Shown here piece by piece: positions 17,853 to 26,240 of a DNA stretch of 64,000 bases. The position numbers and the translations under genes were made by a program. The stretch comes from CAVXUB01 sp963764805 (GTDB taxonomy: Bacteria; Actinomycetota; Acidimicrobiia; Acidimicrobiales; Bog-793). The notes under the pieces were generated by a model, which did no database searches, was not told the origin of the DNA, and was given only the letters and a program-made list of their open reading frames with translations. Each line of letters begins with the position of its first letter. The first letter of the stretch is position 1. The stretch is from contig CAVXUB010000002.1 of the NCBI GenBank assembly GCA_963764805.1, forward strand, positions 682,001 to 746,000, in the 5' to 3' direction.

Positions 17853-18452
17853 TCAGCGATTCGGCACAGGCTCCCGCCACATCGGCCAGAGGACGAGGCG
17901 GCCGTCCTGCGACCGCAGCTCCCCGGACACCTCGAAACCATGCCGCCTGTAGAACGGGATGTTCTGCTCCTTGGAGGATTCGAGGTAGGCCGGGAGCCCC
18001 TCCTCGTCACAGCGCTCCAGGATCGGCTGCATCACTGCCGAGCCGATCCCCTTTCCCTGCCACGACGGGTCGGTTCCGATCGACCCCAGGTAGTAGTGCG
18101 GCGAGCGTGGGTGGTGCGCCTCCATCAGCGCGAGCATGCGGAGCGTCGCCGGTACTCGGGTCTTCAAGATGGCAACGAGGGGTATCGCGTCGAACACCTC
18201 CCGCAGTCCGGGCCCGCCCGGTGACGGGGGCATCCAGAGGCTCGCGCCGTGCATCCCCTCAGTCGTGTAGCACTCGCCACGCGGTATGAACGTGCGTTTC
18301 AGCTGGAAGGCGAAGAAGCGCCGCAGGGTCTTGTGGCGTGTCCCAGCGTTGGGGAACACGTACTCGACAGCGGGATCGTCGTAGAAGGATCGAGCCAACA
18401 CTTCCGAGATCTCCGGCACGTCGCTCCTGACGAGGCGCCTGACGTCGGACAC
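17853..18452 (-). CDS. GNAT-family N-acetyltransferase
   Basis: A 199-aa GNAT acetyltransferase that moves acetyl from acetyl-CoA to an unknown amine. The N-terminal substrate half contains a Trp-Met-Pro-Pro segment; the acetyl-CoA pyrophosphate loop is in LGSIGTDPSWQGKGIGSAVM, followed by YLESSKEQNIPFYRRHGFEV, the classic motif B. The GTG at 18452 is chosen because VSDVRRLVRSDVPEISEVL begins the fold; the frame is open for 57 more codons with no homology. Confidence 0.8.
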   Translation of the reverse strand: MSDVRRLVRSDVPEISEVLARSFYDDPAVEYVFPNAGTRHKTLRRFFAFQLKRTFIPRGECYTTEGMHGASLWMPPSPGGPGLREVFDAIPLVAILKTRVPATLRMLALMEAHHPRSPHYYLGSIGTDPSWQGKGIGSAVMQPILERCDEEGLPAYLESSKEQNIPFYRRHGFEVSGELRSQDGRLVLWPMWREPVPNR

Positions 18453-18532
18453 GAGCCCAATCGTAGGTTGCCGCGGCGCGGTCGGGCCGCACGCGGATGC
18501 CGAGGACCCGGGCACGAACACCTCGGTGCGCT

Positions 18533-18602
18533 CGCACGTCGGTGCTGTTCGAGGTGTTCGACGGCCTTGGGCCGCACGTCGGTGCTGATCGAGGTCGTTC
18601 GA
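18533..18602. repeat. Two direct repeats of about 29 bp, 40-bp period
   Basis: CGCACGTCGGTGCTG(T/A)TCGAGGT plus GTTCGA recurs at 18533-18561 and 18573-18602 with one mismatch and one inserted base. It lies in the non-coding stretch upstream of the GNAT gene and downstream of recA. The GTTCGA ends resemble half-sites; no full SOS-type palindrome is formed. Confidence 0.7.
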
Positions 18603-18716
18603 AACTCTCCCTCGAGTCAGCACACGACGGCAGCCCCATCTCGCACGACCTCGCAGACCGCTCTGCCAGAGCTCGCACCTGAGCGTCCGAGCCGAGGCGG
18701 CGGCCCGGCCGTCACG

Positions 18717-19766
18717 TCAATCCAGGGTGATCGGCTCGTCGTCCGAGATCCCGGCACCGAGCGGGACGTCGACCGGTATGCCTTCCTCCCCGGCAAGACG
18801 GGTACGGATGCGCTCGTTCAGCTCGATCATCAGCTCCGGGGTCTCCCTCAAGAACTGCTTGACGTTCTCACGACCCTGCCCGAGCTGCTCGCCCTCGTAG
18901 GTGTACCAGGCACCGGACTTCTTGACCACGCCGAAGTCGACGGCGACGTCGAGCACAGAGCCTTCCCGGCTGATCCCCTTGCCGTAGATGATGTCGAACT
19001 CGGCCTGCTTGAACGGCGGGCTCACCTTGTTCTTCACCACCTTCACACGGGTCCGGTTACCGATCATGTCGGCGCCGTCCTTGATCGCCTCGATGCGGCG
19101 GATGTCGAGGCGTATGGACGAGTAGAACTTCAGCGCCCGGCCCCCCGGCGTCACCTCCGGCGACCCGTAGGTGATCCCGATCTTCTCCCGCAGCTGGTTG
19201 ATGAAGACGGCGATCGTCGACGACTTGCTGAGGGTTCCGGTGAGCTTGCGAAGTGCCTGCGACATCAGCCGTGCCTGCAGGCCGACGTGCGTGTCGCCCA
19301 TCTCACCTTCGATCTCGGCCCGCGGTGTGAGAGCGGCCACAGAGTCCACCACCACCACGTCGATAGCTCCGGAACGGATCAGCATGTCGGCGATCTCGAG
19401 CGCCTGCTCACCCGTGTCCGGCTGGGAGATCAGCAGCTCGTCGATGTCGACCCCGATCGCCTTTGCGTACACGGGATCCATTGCGTGCTCTGCGTCGATG
19501 TAGGCACAGATGCCGCCGTTCCGCTGCGCCTCGGCGACGACGTGCAGGGCGAGGGTGGACTTGCCGGACGACTCCGGTCCGTAGATCTCGACGATCCGGC
19601 CACGTGGGAGGCCCCCGACACCGAGGGCGATATCGAGCGCCATGGCGCCGGTCGGGATGGATTCGATGACCAATCCCGTGTGATCGCCCATGCGCATGAC
19701 CGACCCCTTGCCGAACTGCTTGTCGATCTGGCCGAGCGCTACTTCGAGCGCCTTCTCACGGTCCAT
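18717..19766 (-). CDS. recA: Recombinase RecA
   Basis: DNA strand-exchange protein and SOS co-protease (349 aa, the usual size). Starts MDREKALEVALGQIDKQFGK. The Walker A is GPESSGKST, Walker B is DVVVVDSVAALTPRAEIEGE with the L1/L2 loops MGDTHVGLQARLMSQALRKL and KIGITYGSPEVTPGGRALKF following. The ATG at 19766 fits family starts and has GGGAGG nine bases upstream; an ATG three codons earlier touches that site. It has its own 317-base leader with an SOS-box-like element, downstream of cinA. No recX is visible downstream. Confidence 0.97.
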   Translation of the reverse strand: MDREKALEVALGQIDKQFGKGSVMRMGDHTGLVIESIPTGAMALDIALGVGGLPRGRIVEIYGPESSGKSTLALHVVAEAQRNGGICAYIDAEHAMDPVYAKAIGVDIDELLISQPDTGEQALEIADMLIRSGAIDVVVVDSVAALTPRAEIEGEMGDTHVGLQARLMSQALRKLTGTLSKSSTIAVFINQLREKIGITYGSPEVTPGGRALKFYSSIRLDIRRIEAIKDGADMIGNRTRVKVVKNKVSPPFKQAEFDIIYGKGISREGSVLDVAVDFGVVKKSGAWYTYEGEQLGQGRENVKQFLRETPELMIELNERIRTRLAGEEGIPVDVPLGAGISDDEPITLD

Positions 19767-20083
19767 CCGGTGCATCCTCCCTTGCTCCGCCCATCGGGCT
19801 TGTCCAGTTGCAGGTGCGCACCTTACGCACGGGGTGTATCACTGCCTCCGCAGCAGCTGACCGGTCGGCTGCGCTACCGACGAGTTTCACCACTGTAACT
19901 CCAAACACTTGTTCGGTGGGGGATGGCGTTCTCGGCGCGGTTGGGCGGTTGGGCGGTTCGGGATCGGTCGAGCTTTGCTGCGTTTTTGACCCGAAACTGA
20001 CACCTTCTGCAGGAAACCTCGTCTCCGACTCTCGCCCCGCCCGCGCCCATCCTCGCCCGGCGGCCCCCACCCAGGCGATGGGC
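19767..20083. other. recA leader / cinA-recA intergenic
   Basis: These 317 bases carry the SOS-box-like element described separately and no gene. On the minus strand the recA leader is about 140 bases from that element. Nothing else was recognised. Confidence 0.6.
19902..19915. promoter_or_regulatory. Candidate LexA (SOS) box upstream of recA
   Basis: CAAACACTTGTTCG matches the actinobacterial/Bacillus SOS box CGAAC-N4-GTTCG with one mismatch. It lies 136 bases upstream of the recA ATG. Position and match suggest LexA repression relieved by DNA damage. Confidence 0.6.
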
Positions 20084-21346
20084 TTAGGCCAACCGCCGCC
20101 GCAGCAAGTCGATCGCCGAGATCGAGGCGTACTGGCGCACCTGGTCCCGAGCGCCCGGCAACGTCAGGGCGACCGCTTCACTCCTCCCGCCCGGCATGGC
20201 GATGCCGATGAAGACAGTCCCGACAGGCTTGCCCTCCTGCTCGTCGGGGCCCGCCACCCCGGTCGTGGAGAGTCCGACGTCGGACCCGACGACCTTCCGC
20301 ACGCCTTCGGCCATGGCGACGGCGCAATCGGCGCTGACCACGGGCATCCCCTCCGGCACGCCCAGCACGCCGGTCTTAACGGCCGTGTGGTAGGCGACCA
20401 CCGCGCCGCGGAACCACCCGCTCGTCCCCGGGATGTTCACGAGCCGGGCCGCCACGATCCCTCCCGTCAGGGACTCGGCCACCCCGAGCGACAACCCGGC
20501 AGCGCAGAGCTTGGCCGCGGCTGCACTTTCGACGCTCTCGTCGTCGACCCCGAACACGATGTCGCCGAGGAGCTTGCGCACCTCGCCTTCCTCGGCGGCC
20601 AGCGCGGCCAGGGCCTCCCGCTCGCTCGACGCCTTGACCGTCAGGCGCACCTTCAGCCCCTCGATGCCGCTCGCCAGGAAGGCGATGGTGGGCGCCGCCG
20701 CGATGCCCTGCCGGCGGGCTTGGTCGAGCTCGTCGATCCGCCCCGCCAGCGTCTCGCCCAGCGCCGACTCCGCCAGTCCCCATGTCCTCAGCGTCCGGCT
20801 GCGGATGACCGCCTCCTCTCCCCGTGCGGCGGCGCGGGCACGAAGATCGGGCAGCACGGCTCGCTCGACCATCTCGCGCATCTCGTGCGGGACGCCGGGG
20901 ACCGCGTAGACGACCTTGTGGCCCACCGGGCAGATGAGGCCCGGCGCGGTGCCGCGCCTTTGCGGTATCGGGGTCGCACCCGCCGGCACGTCCGCCTGCG
21001 ACAGGTTGCTGTCGGGCATCCGGCGACCGTGTGAGGCGAACATCTGCCGGATCGCCTCGGCGAGCGCCTCGTCGCGAACGAGCTCGACGTTCATCACGGT
21101 GGCGATGGCCTGACGGGTGATGTCGTCCTGGGTCGGCCCCAGCCCGCCGCAGGCGATCACCGCCTCACTGCGGGCGAGGGCGTCGCGCAGCGCCTGCACG
21201 ATCCGCCCGAGATTGTCGCCGACCTTGACCGCGAAGTTGCAGTCGATGCCCGAATCGGCAAGGCGTTCTCCGATGAAGCTCGAATTGGTGTCGACGATCT
21301 GGCCGAGGAGCAGCTCGGTGCCGATGGCGACGATCTCGCAGCGCAT
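20084..21346 (-). CDS. cinA: Competence/damage-inducible protein CinA (NMN amidohydrolase type)
   Basis: A 420-aa CinA. The N-terminal molybdopterin-binding-like domain has MRCEIVAIGTELLLGQIVDT, GGLGPTQDDIT and VYAVPGVPHEMREM. The C-terminal amidohydrolase has VAESLTGGIVAARL and TTGVAGPDEQEGKPVGTVFI. It deamidates NMN in pyridine nucleotide salvage. The ATG at 21346 matches family starts. It lies 23 bases after pgsA in the rimO-pgsA-cinA run and upstream of recA, a common actinobacterial order. Confidence 0.95.
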   Translation of the reverse strand: MRCEIVAIGTELLLGQIVDTNSSFIGERLADSGIDCNFAVKVGDNLGRIVQALRDALARSEAVIACGGLGPTQDDITRQAIATVMNVELVRDEALAEAIRQMFASHGRRMPDSNLSQADVPAGATPIPQRRGTAPGLICPVGHKVVYAVPGVPHEMREMVERAVLPDLRARAAARGEEAVIRSRTLRTWGLAESALGETLAGRIDELDQARRQGIAAAPTIAFLASGIEGLKVRLTVKASSEREALAALAAEEGEVRKLLGDIVFGVDDESVESAAAAKLCAAGLSLGVAESLTGGIVAARLVNIPGTSGWFRGAVVAYHTAVKTGVLGVPEGMPVVSADCAVAMAEGVRKVVGSDVGLSTTGVAGPDEQEGKPVGTVFIGIAMPGGRSEAVALTLPGARDQVRQYASISAIDLLRRRLA

Positions 21347-21369
21347 CCCCGGTGGAGGTGTCGGGTGCT

Positions 21370-21996
21370 CTAGGCGGCAGGGGCCGACGGAGGTGTCGAG
21401 GCACCTCGCGCCGTCGTCGAGGTTGCCGCAGCCGGGCGGACGCTGCCGGCGAGCACCTTCCTGCCGTCGGCTAGGTACTCGAGCCCGGTCCAGAGCGTCA
21501 TCGCCACTGCGACCCACAGCACCCAGACGGCGACGTTGCTGTGGTGCAGACCGATCGGCGGCATGAACGCCAGGATCACGGCGAGATCCTGCAGCGTGGT
21601 CTTGACCTTGGCCGACCAGCGCGCCGGGATCGACACGCCACGGCGCCCGGCGTAAGACCGGAACACGCTCATTCCGACTTCGCGGGCAGCGATCAGGACG
21701 ATCGGCAGCCACCCGAACTCGTGCTTGACGACGAGCCCGAGCAGGGCCCCGAGGACGAGGAACTTGTCCGCCAGGGGATCGAGGAACGCCCCCGATCGGG
21801 TGGTTCCCTGCCGCCTTGCGAGGATTCCGTCGACTCCGTCCGAACCGGCCAACAGCACCCAGAGCACCACGAGGGTCCAACTCGACGGTCCGGTGGCGAT
21901 CACGAGCGCGAGCAGCGCGGGGCCGGCCAGCAGGCGCAGCAGCGTGAGCGCGTTGGCCGGGGTGGCGAGCGCGGTGGGCCCGAAGTTCTGCGCCAT
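21370..21996 (-). CDS. pgsA: CDP-alcohol phosphatidyltransferase (PgsA-like)
   Basis: A 208-aa membrane enzyme that makes phosphatidylglycerol phosphate from CDP-diacylglycerol (or a related CDP-alcohol transfer). The catalytic CAPH motif is SDGVDGILARR...GAFLDPLADK, with all four Asp present; several hydrophobic helices surround it. The ATG at 21996 overlaps the predicted rimO stop as TGATG. As sequenced, the rimO frame reads straight through into this gene because of an indel upstream. The C-terminal 30 residues are Ala/Thr/Ser-rich. Confidence 0.9.
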   Translation of the reverse strand: MAQNFGPTALATPANALTLLRLLAGPALLALVIATGPSSWTLVVLWVLLAGSDGVDGILARRQGTTRSGAFLDPLADKFLVLGALLGLVVKHEFGWLPIVLIAAREVGMSVFRSYAGRRGVSIPARWSAKVKTTLQDLAVILAFMPPIGLHHSNVAVWVLWVAVAMTLWTGLEYLADGRKVLAGSVRPAAATSTTARGASTPPSAPAA

Positions 21997-23416
21997 CAGG
22001 AGACGACCGCCAGCTCGCCAGAACGAGAGACGGCGCCGGCAGACCGACTGAACGCCGGCGCCGGCAGACCGACTGACGGCGCCGGCGGCGCTTACGGCCT
22101 CGAGATCCGGACCCTCCGCGCCGGTGAGCGTTACGTTCACGATCTGCCCCGTTTCGAGCGAGTGCGGCACGCGCACGACCCCGTCGATCTCGGGAGCCTC
22201 CCGGTAGGACCGGGCTACTCCGGGCGCATCGACGAGCACGTCCGTCTCCGTCCCGACGAGTGCCCGCCGGTGCTGCCACGTAATCCTCTCCTGCAGCTCG
22301 GAGCATTCGCTCAGCCTGTCCGCCACCAGCCCCGGGTCGACCTTGTCAGGCAGATCGGCCGCGAGCGTCCCCGGCTCCTCGGAGTAGGCGAAGAAGCCGG
22401 CCCAGTCGAGCTCGGCCGCGCCGAGGAAGCGGATCAGCTCGTCGTGGTCCTGCTCGGTCTCGCCGGGATAGCCGACGATGAACGAGGACCGGAACACCGC
22501 GCCCGGCGCGAGCGCTCGGATGCGAGCGATCCGCTCGAGGAACCGGGCACCGTCACCCGGCCTGCGCATCGCTGTCAGCAAGCGGGCAGAGGCGTGCTGC
22601 AGCGAGAGGTCGAAGTAGGGAACGCCGCTGTCCACGATCGCCTCGATCAGTGGCCGGGTCAGGGCGGTCGGGTAGAGGTAGAGGATCCTCAGGCGGTCGA
22701 CCCGCTCGGCGACGGCGCGTACGAGCCCGACTATCGGAGCCTCGCCGGGTGGTGCCTCGAACGAGACACCGGTGCTGCGATCGCGCCCGAACGACCCGAG
22801 GTCCTGGGCGACGAGCACCACCTCCCGGACCTCCAGCGAATCGACCTCCGCAAGTATCGACGCGACGCTTCTCGACCGCTGCTTGCCTCGAAACGAAGGG
22901 ATCGCGCAGAACCCGCACTCCCGGTCGCACCCTTCGGCGATCTTCACGTATGCCCACGGAGCCGCGGCGCGAGGGCGAGGCAGCTCGAGCAGGTCGAACC
23001 CGCCCCGTGGCGCCACCAGCGGTACGGAGCCACGGCGCAAACGGCCGAGCGTCACGCGCACTGCGGCCGGATCGGCGCTCGTGTCGTCTCCCCCGACGAG
23101 CCGCTCGCCGAACCCCGCCACCAGATCGATCTCCGGCATCTCGTCGGGCCAGCTCCTGTCCGTAGCGCTCGGCCAGGCACCCGGTGACGACCAGCCGGCT
23201 GCCGGCAGCGCGGCGTGCGGCAAGGTCGAGGATGGTCTCGATCGACTCGGCCCTCGCCGGCTCGATGAACGCACAGGTGTTGACGACGATCACGTCCGCC
23301 GTGCTGGGGGACGACGCCTCGTGGAGTCCTTCGGAAGCGAGCATCCCGGCGAGCTTGGCGGAATCGACCTCGTTCTTCGGGCAGCCGAGCGTCTCGATCC
23401 AGTAGCGCTCGGGCAT
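21996..23416 (-). CDS. rimO: Ribosomal protein S12 methylthiotransferase RimO (two frameshifts)
   Basis: Radical-SAM enzyme that methylthiolates an Asp of ribosomal protein S12. Starts MPERYWIETLGCPKNEVDSA with the first-cluster cysteines (also NTCAF and TGCLAERYG). The radical-SAM cluster is AEGCDRECGFCAIPSFRGKQ, and the end is a TRAM domain (GQIVNVTLTGAEG). One extra base near 23149 breaks ERYGQEL from PDEMPEID. A second, inside an AGAVSRS-type peptide repeat near 22050, removes the stop; restoring it gives an ending ELAVVS and a TGA overlapping the pgsA ATG. Corrected length is about 472 aa. Confidence 0.9.
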
Positions 23417-23447
23417 CCGTCCAATCTACCCGGGCTTCCTCACCTGC

Positions 23448-24599
23448 TCAGCCCGGCTTGATCGCGCCGGTGCCTCTCAGGCGCTCGATCTCGGCGGGCT
23501 CGATCCCCCAGGAGCGGAGTGCTTGCTCGGCCCCCTCGCCCGGCCGCACCGGCGGGGCGGGCCGCGAGGGTGAGGTGCGCGAGAAGCGGGGCGCCGGACC
23601 GGGCTGGAGGGCTCCGCCGATCTCCACGAACGTGCCTCTGGCGGCGTTGTGCGGGTGGTCTGCAACCTCTGACATGGCGAGGACCGGTGCCAGGCAGGAG
23701 TCGGTTCCTTCCGCCCTCTTCGCCCACTCGTCACGCGACCGGGTGGCGATCACCTCGGCGAAGCGCTTCTTCGTCTCGGGCCAACGCTCCCGGTCCATCT
23801 GCGCCGGAAGCGACGACGGATCGATCTCCAGCACCTCGAGCAGGGCGGCGTAGAACTCCGGCTCGATGGCACCGACAGCGACATGCCCTCCGTCCGCAGC
23901 CTCGTAGACCTCGTAGAAGGGCGCGCCCGTGTCGAGCAGGTTGGTCCCCCGCTCGTCGCTCCAGAGCCCGAGGCCGCGAAGCCCCCAGATGAACGTCGTG
24001 AGGAGCGCCGCCCCGTCGACCATCGCAGCATCCACGACCTGGCCCTGCCCCGAGCTGCGAGCCTCGAGCAGCGCGCAGACCACGCCGAAGGCCAGCAGCA
24101 TGCCGCCGCCGCCGAAGTCCCCGATCAGGTTGAGCGGCGGCAGTGGCCGCTCCCCCGCTCTGCCGATCGGCGACAACGCCCCGGCGATGGCGATGTAGTC
24201 GATGTCGTGACCGGCCCGAGGTGCGAGCGGCCCGTCCTGGCCCCAGCCGGTCATCCGTCCGTAGACGAGACGGGGGTTCCGCGAGAGGCAGTCGTCCGGC
24301 GCGATGCCGAGCCGCTCGACCACACCTGGCCGGAACCCCTCGATCAGCGCGTCCGCCTTCTCGACGAGCGAAAGGACCAAGCCGACGCCGTCCGGGTTCT
24401 TCAGGTCGACCCCGATCGAGCGCTTGCCCCGGTTCATGAAGTCCCAAGAGGGGCCGGCGGCGGCGAGTGGTGACACCGCCGAGGCGCGCTCGACCCTCAC
24501 CACGTCAGCACCCATGTCGGCGAGCACCATCGCTGCGAACGGGCACGGCCCGATGCCGGCGAGCTCGACGACCCTGACCCCGTCCAGCGGCCCGCTCAT
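23448..24599 (-). CDS. Alpha-methylacyl-CoA racemase (CoA-transferase family III)
   Basis: A 383-aa family III CoA transferase fold, of the racemase type that inverts the 2-methyl centre of branched acyl-CoAs before beta-oxidation. The racemase residues known from mycobacterial MCR can be matched: His in AGHDIDYIAIAGALS, Asp in NLIGDFGGGGM, Glu in VGAIEPEFYAALL. Start MSGPLDGVRVVELAGIGPCP is typical. The upstream hydrolase overlaps it by four bases (ATGA), suggesting a two-gene operon for branched-chain or sterol side-chain catabolism. Confidence 0.88.
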   Translation of the reverse strand: MSGPLDGVRVVELAGIGPCPFAAMVLADMGADVVRVERASAVSPLAAAGPSWDFMNRGKRSIGVDLKNPDGVGLVLSLVEKADALIEGFRPGVVERLGIAPDDCLSRNPRLVYGRMTGWGQDGPLAPRAGHDIDYIAIAGALSPIGRAGERPLPPLNLIGDFGGGGMLLAFGVVCALLEARSSGQGQVVDAAMVDGAALLTTFIWGLRGLGLWSDERGTNLLDTGAPFYEVYEAADGGHVAVGAIEPEFYAALLEVLEIDPSSLPAQMDRERWPETKKRFAEVIATRSRDEWAKRAEGTDSCLAPVLAMSEVADHPHNAARGTFVEIGGALQPGPAPRFSRTSPSRPAPPVRPGEGAEQALRSWGIEPAEIERLRGTGAIKPG

Positions 24600-25477
24600 C
24601 GGACGGGCGCCGCCGTTTCGGCGTTGCTGTCGATCATCTCCACAAGCCGCTGCCAGAGCGCTTCTGGCAGGTCGTGGCCCATCCCCTCGATCATCTCCAG
24701 CTTGGCGCCCGCAATCGCCTCGGCTGTCGCCCGACCTCCGTCCGGCTGAACGAGCGGGTCGGCCGTACCGTGGATGACGAGCGTCGGTACGTGCACTCCT
24801 GCCAAGCCGGGACGCCGATCCTTGGAGCAGAGGATCGCGGCCAGCTGCCGTGCGGTGCCTTCGGGGTGGAACGAACGGTCGAAGAGCGCTCCGGCGCGGT
24901 GGCGCTCCTGCTCCTCGTCGAACGGGTAGCCGGGTGACCCGATCACACGCAGGCTGGCGATCGACTGCTCGATGTACTCGTCGCGGGTCCTACCGGGCGC
25001 CTTCATCAGAGCCGTCATCGCCTCGGCTGTGGGACGGCCGACCTCCCGTGCATCCGGAGTCGACATCACAGAGCAGAGGCTGAGCACGCGCTCTTGATGG
25101 CGCAGCGCCACGGTCTGGGCGATCATCCCCCCCATCGACACGCCAGCGACGTGGGCGGCGGGGATCTCGAGAGCCTCCAGCAACCCGACCGCGTCGTCGG
25201 CCATGTCGTCGAGCAGGTAGGGCACCTCGACCGGCCTCCCGCCGAAGATCCCGAGAAGATCCGGCATCCCGGCATCGTCGAACCAACTGGAGAGGCCGAT
25301 GTCGCGGTTGTCGAAAGTCACCACCCGGTAGCCGCGGCTGACGAACATCTCGAGGAACCGCTCGGGCCATGCCGTGCGCTGGGCGCCGAGGCCGTGCACG
25401 AGAAGCAGCACCGGGCCGGCCGGATCCCCTCGATCTTCGTAGTCGATCTCGATCGCGTTGGTCTTGGCGAGGGGCAT
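24596..25477 (-). CDS. Alpha/beta hydrolase
   Basis: A 293-aa alpha/beta-hydrolase. The oxyanion segment is VHGLGAQRTAW, the nucleophile elbow is GVSMGGMIAQ, the Asp is in HGTADPLVQPDGG and the His in GMGHDLPEALW. Relatives include esterases and aclacinomycin-methylesterase-like enzymes; the substrate cannot be told. Its stop overlaps the racemase start, so the pair may act on the same acyl substrate. Confidence 0.85.
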   Translation of the reverse strand: MPLAKTNAIEIDYEDRGDPAGPVLLLVHGLGAQRTAWPERFLEMFVSRGYRVVTFDNRDIGLSSWFDDAGMPDLLGIFGGRPVEVPYLLDDMADDAVGLLEALEIPAAHVAGVSMGGMIAQTVALRHQERVLSLCSVMSTPDAREVGRPTAEAMTALMKAPGRTRDEYIEQSIASLRVIGSPGYPFDEEQERHRAGALFDRSFHPEGTARQLAAILCSKDRRPGLAGVHVPTLVIHGTADPLVQPDGGRATAEAIAGAKLEMIEGMGHDLPEALWQRLVEMIDSNAETAAPVR

Positions 25478-25552
25478 CCCGCATGGTCCCCCCCTCGGCG
25501 GGCCGGGGTCAAGCCGTCGGCTTCCTCCCCGGAGAGGGCTCCCGAAGCGGCT

Positions 25553-26212
25553 CTACATCCGCCGCAGCAGGTCCGCCTTCTTGGCCTCGAACTCGGCCTC
25601 GGTGAGGACGCCCCGGCGGTACAGCTCGCTCAGCTTGTCGATCTGCTCAGGGATCGAGGCCGGCTGTGAGGGTTGATACGTCTGCTGCGAAGCCTGGTAA
25701 GGCTGGGGAGCGTAGGCGGCCGCCGTTCGTTGCCGGCTCACCTCCATGAGGCGGTTGATCATCGACTGCATCTGCTCGGGGTGCGAGACGTCGGGGAACG
25801 GTTCCTGCCCGTGCTCGCCAGCCGACTCGATGGTCAGGCTCCCCGCGCCCACGAGTCGCTCGATGACCGTTTGGCGGTACGACACGTCCTGCACCCGGTC
25901 GATGGGGATCTCACGGCCTTCGCGCCGGAACACCCCGTGGCGGTAGACGATCCTGTTGTTGGTGACGACGAGCGACGTCGTGCGCCACTTGACGACCCGT
26001 GAGCCGACCGCGATCACGTCGAGCAGGAAGACGACGAGGATCGGGTAGAGCACCCACGTCGGCCAGTTCTTGGGGAGCAGCACCAACAGGGCGATCAGCC
26101 CGGCGACGACCAGCACCCCGATCACGACGGGCCAGAACAGCAGCGACCAGTTGGGGTAGCCCTCGAAGACGATCTCTTCTCCAGGGTTGAGGAGCTTGTG
26201 CGGGTACGCCAT
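25553..26212 (-). CDS. Membrane protein with bacterial PH domain and SHOCT tail
   Basis: A 219-aa protein. NPGEEIVFEGYPNWS leads into two transmembrane helices (about 24-46 and 53-71), then a bPH2 domain (WRTTSLVVTNNRIVYRHGVF, IPIDRVQDVSYRQTVIERLV), a Gln/Pro/Tyr-rich linker, and a C-terminal SHOCT motif (IDKLSELYRRGVLTEAEFEA). SHOCT tails are short oligomerisation motifs at the ends of such proteins. Exact function unknown. It follows ddl by 28 bases, so they are likely cotranscribed. Confidence 0.85.
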   Translation of the reverse strand: MAYPHKLLNPGEEIVFEGYPNWSLLFWPVVIGVLVVAGLIALLVLLPKNWPTWVLYPILVVFLLDVIAVGSRVVKWRTTSLVVTNNRIVYRHGVFRREGREIPIDRVQDVSYRQTVIERLVGAGSLTIESAGEHGQEPFPDVSHPEQMQSMINRLMEVSRQRTAAAYAPQPYQASQQTYQPSQPASIPEQIDKLSELYRRGVLTEAEFEAKKADLLRRM

Positions 26213-26240
26213 ATCAGTTCACGGCCCTCTGCCGTGGGCG

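Noticed and set aside
19870..19912. PafBC/ClpR-type damage promoter of recA
   Set aside because: Only CAGTGG matches; the TTGTC start and the TANNNT element are missing.
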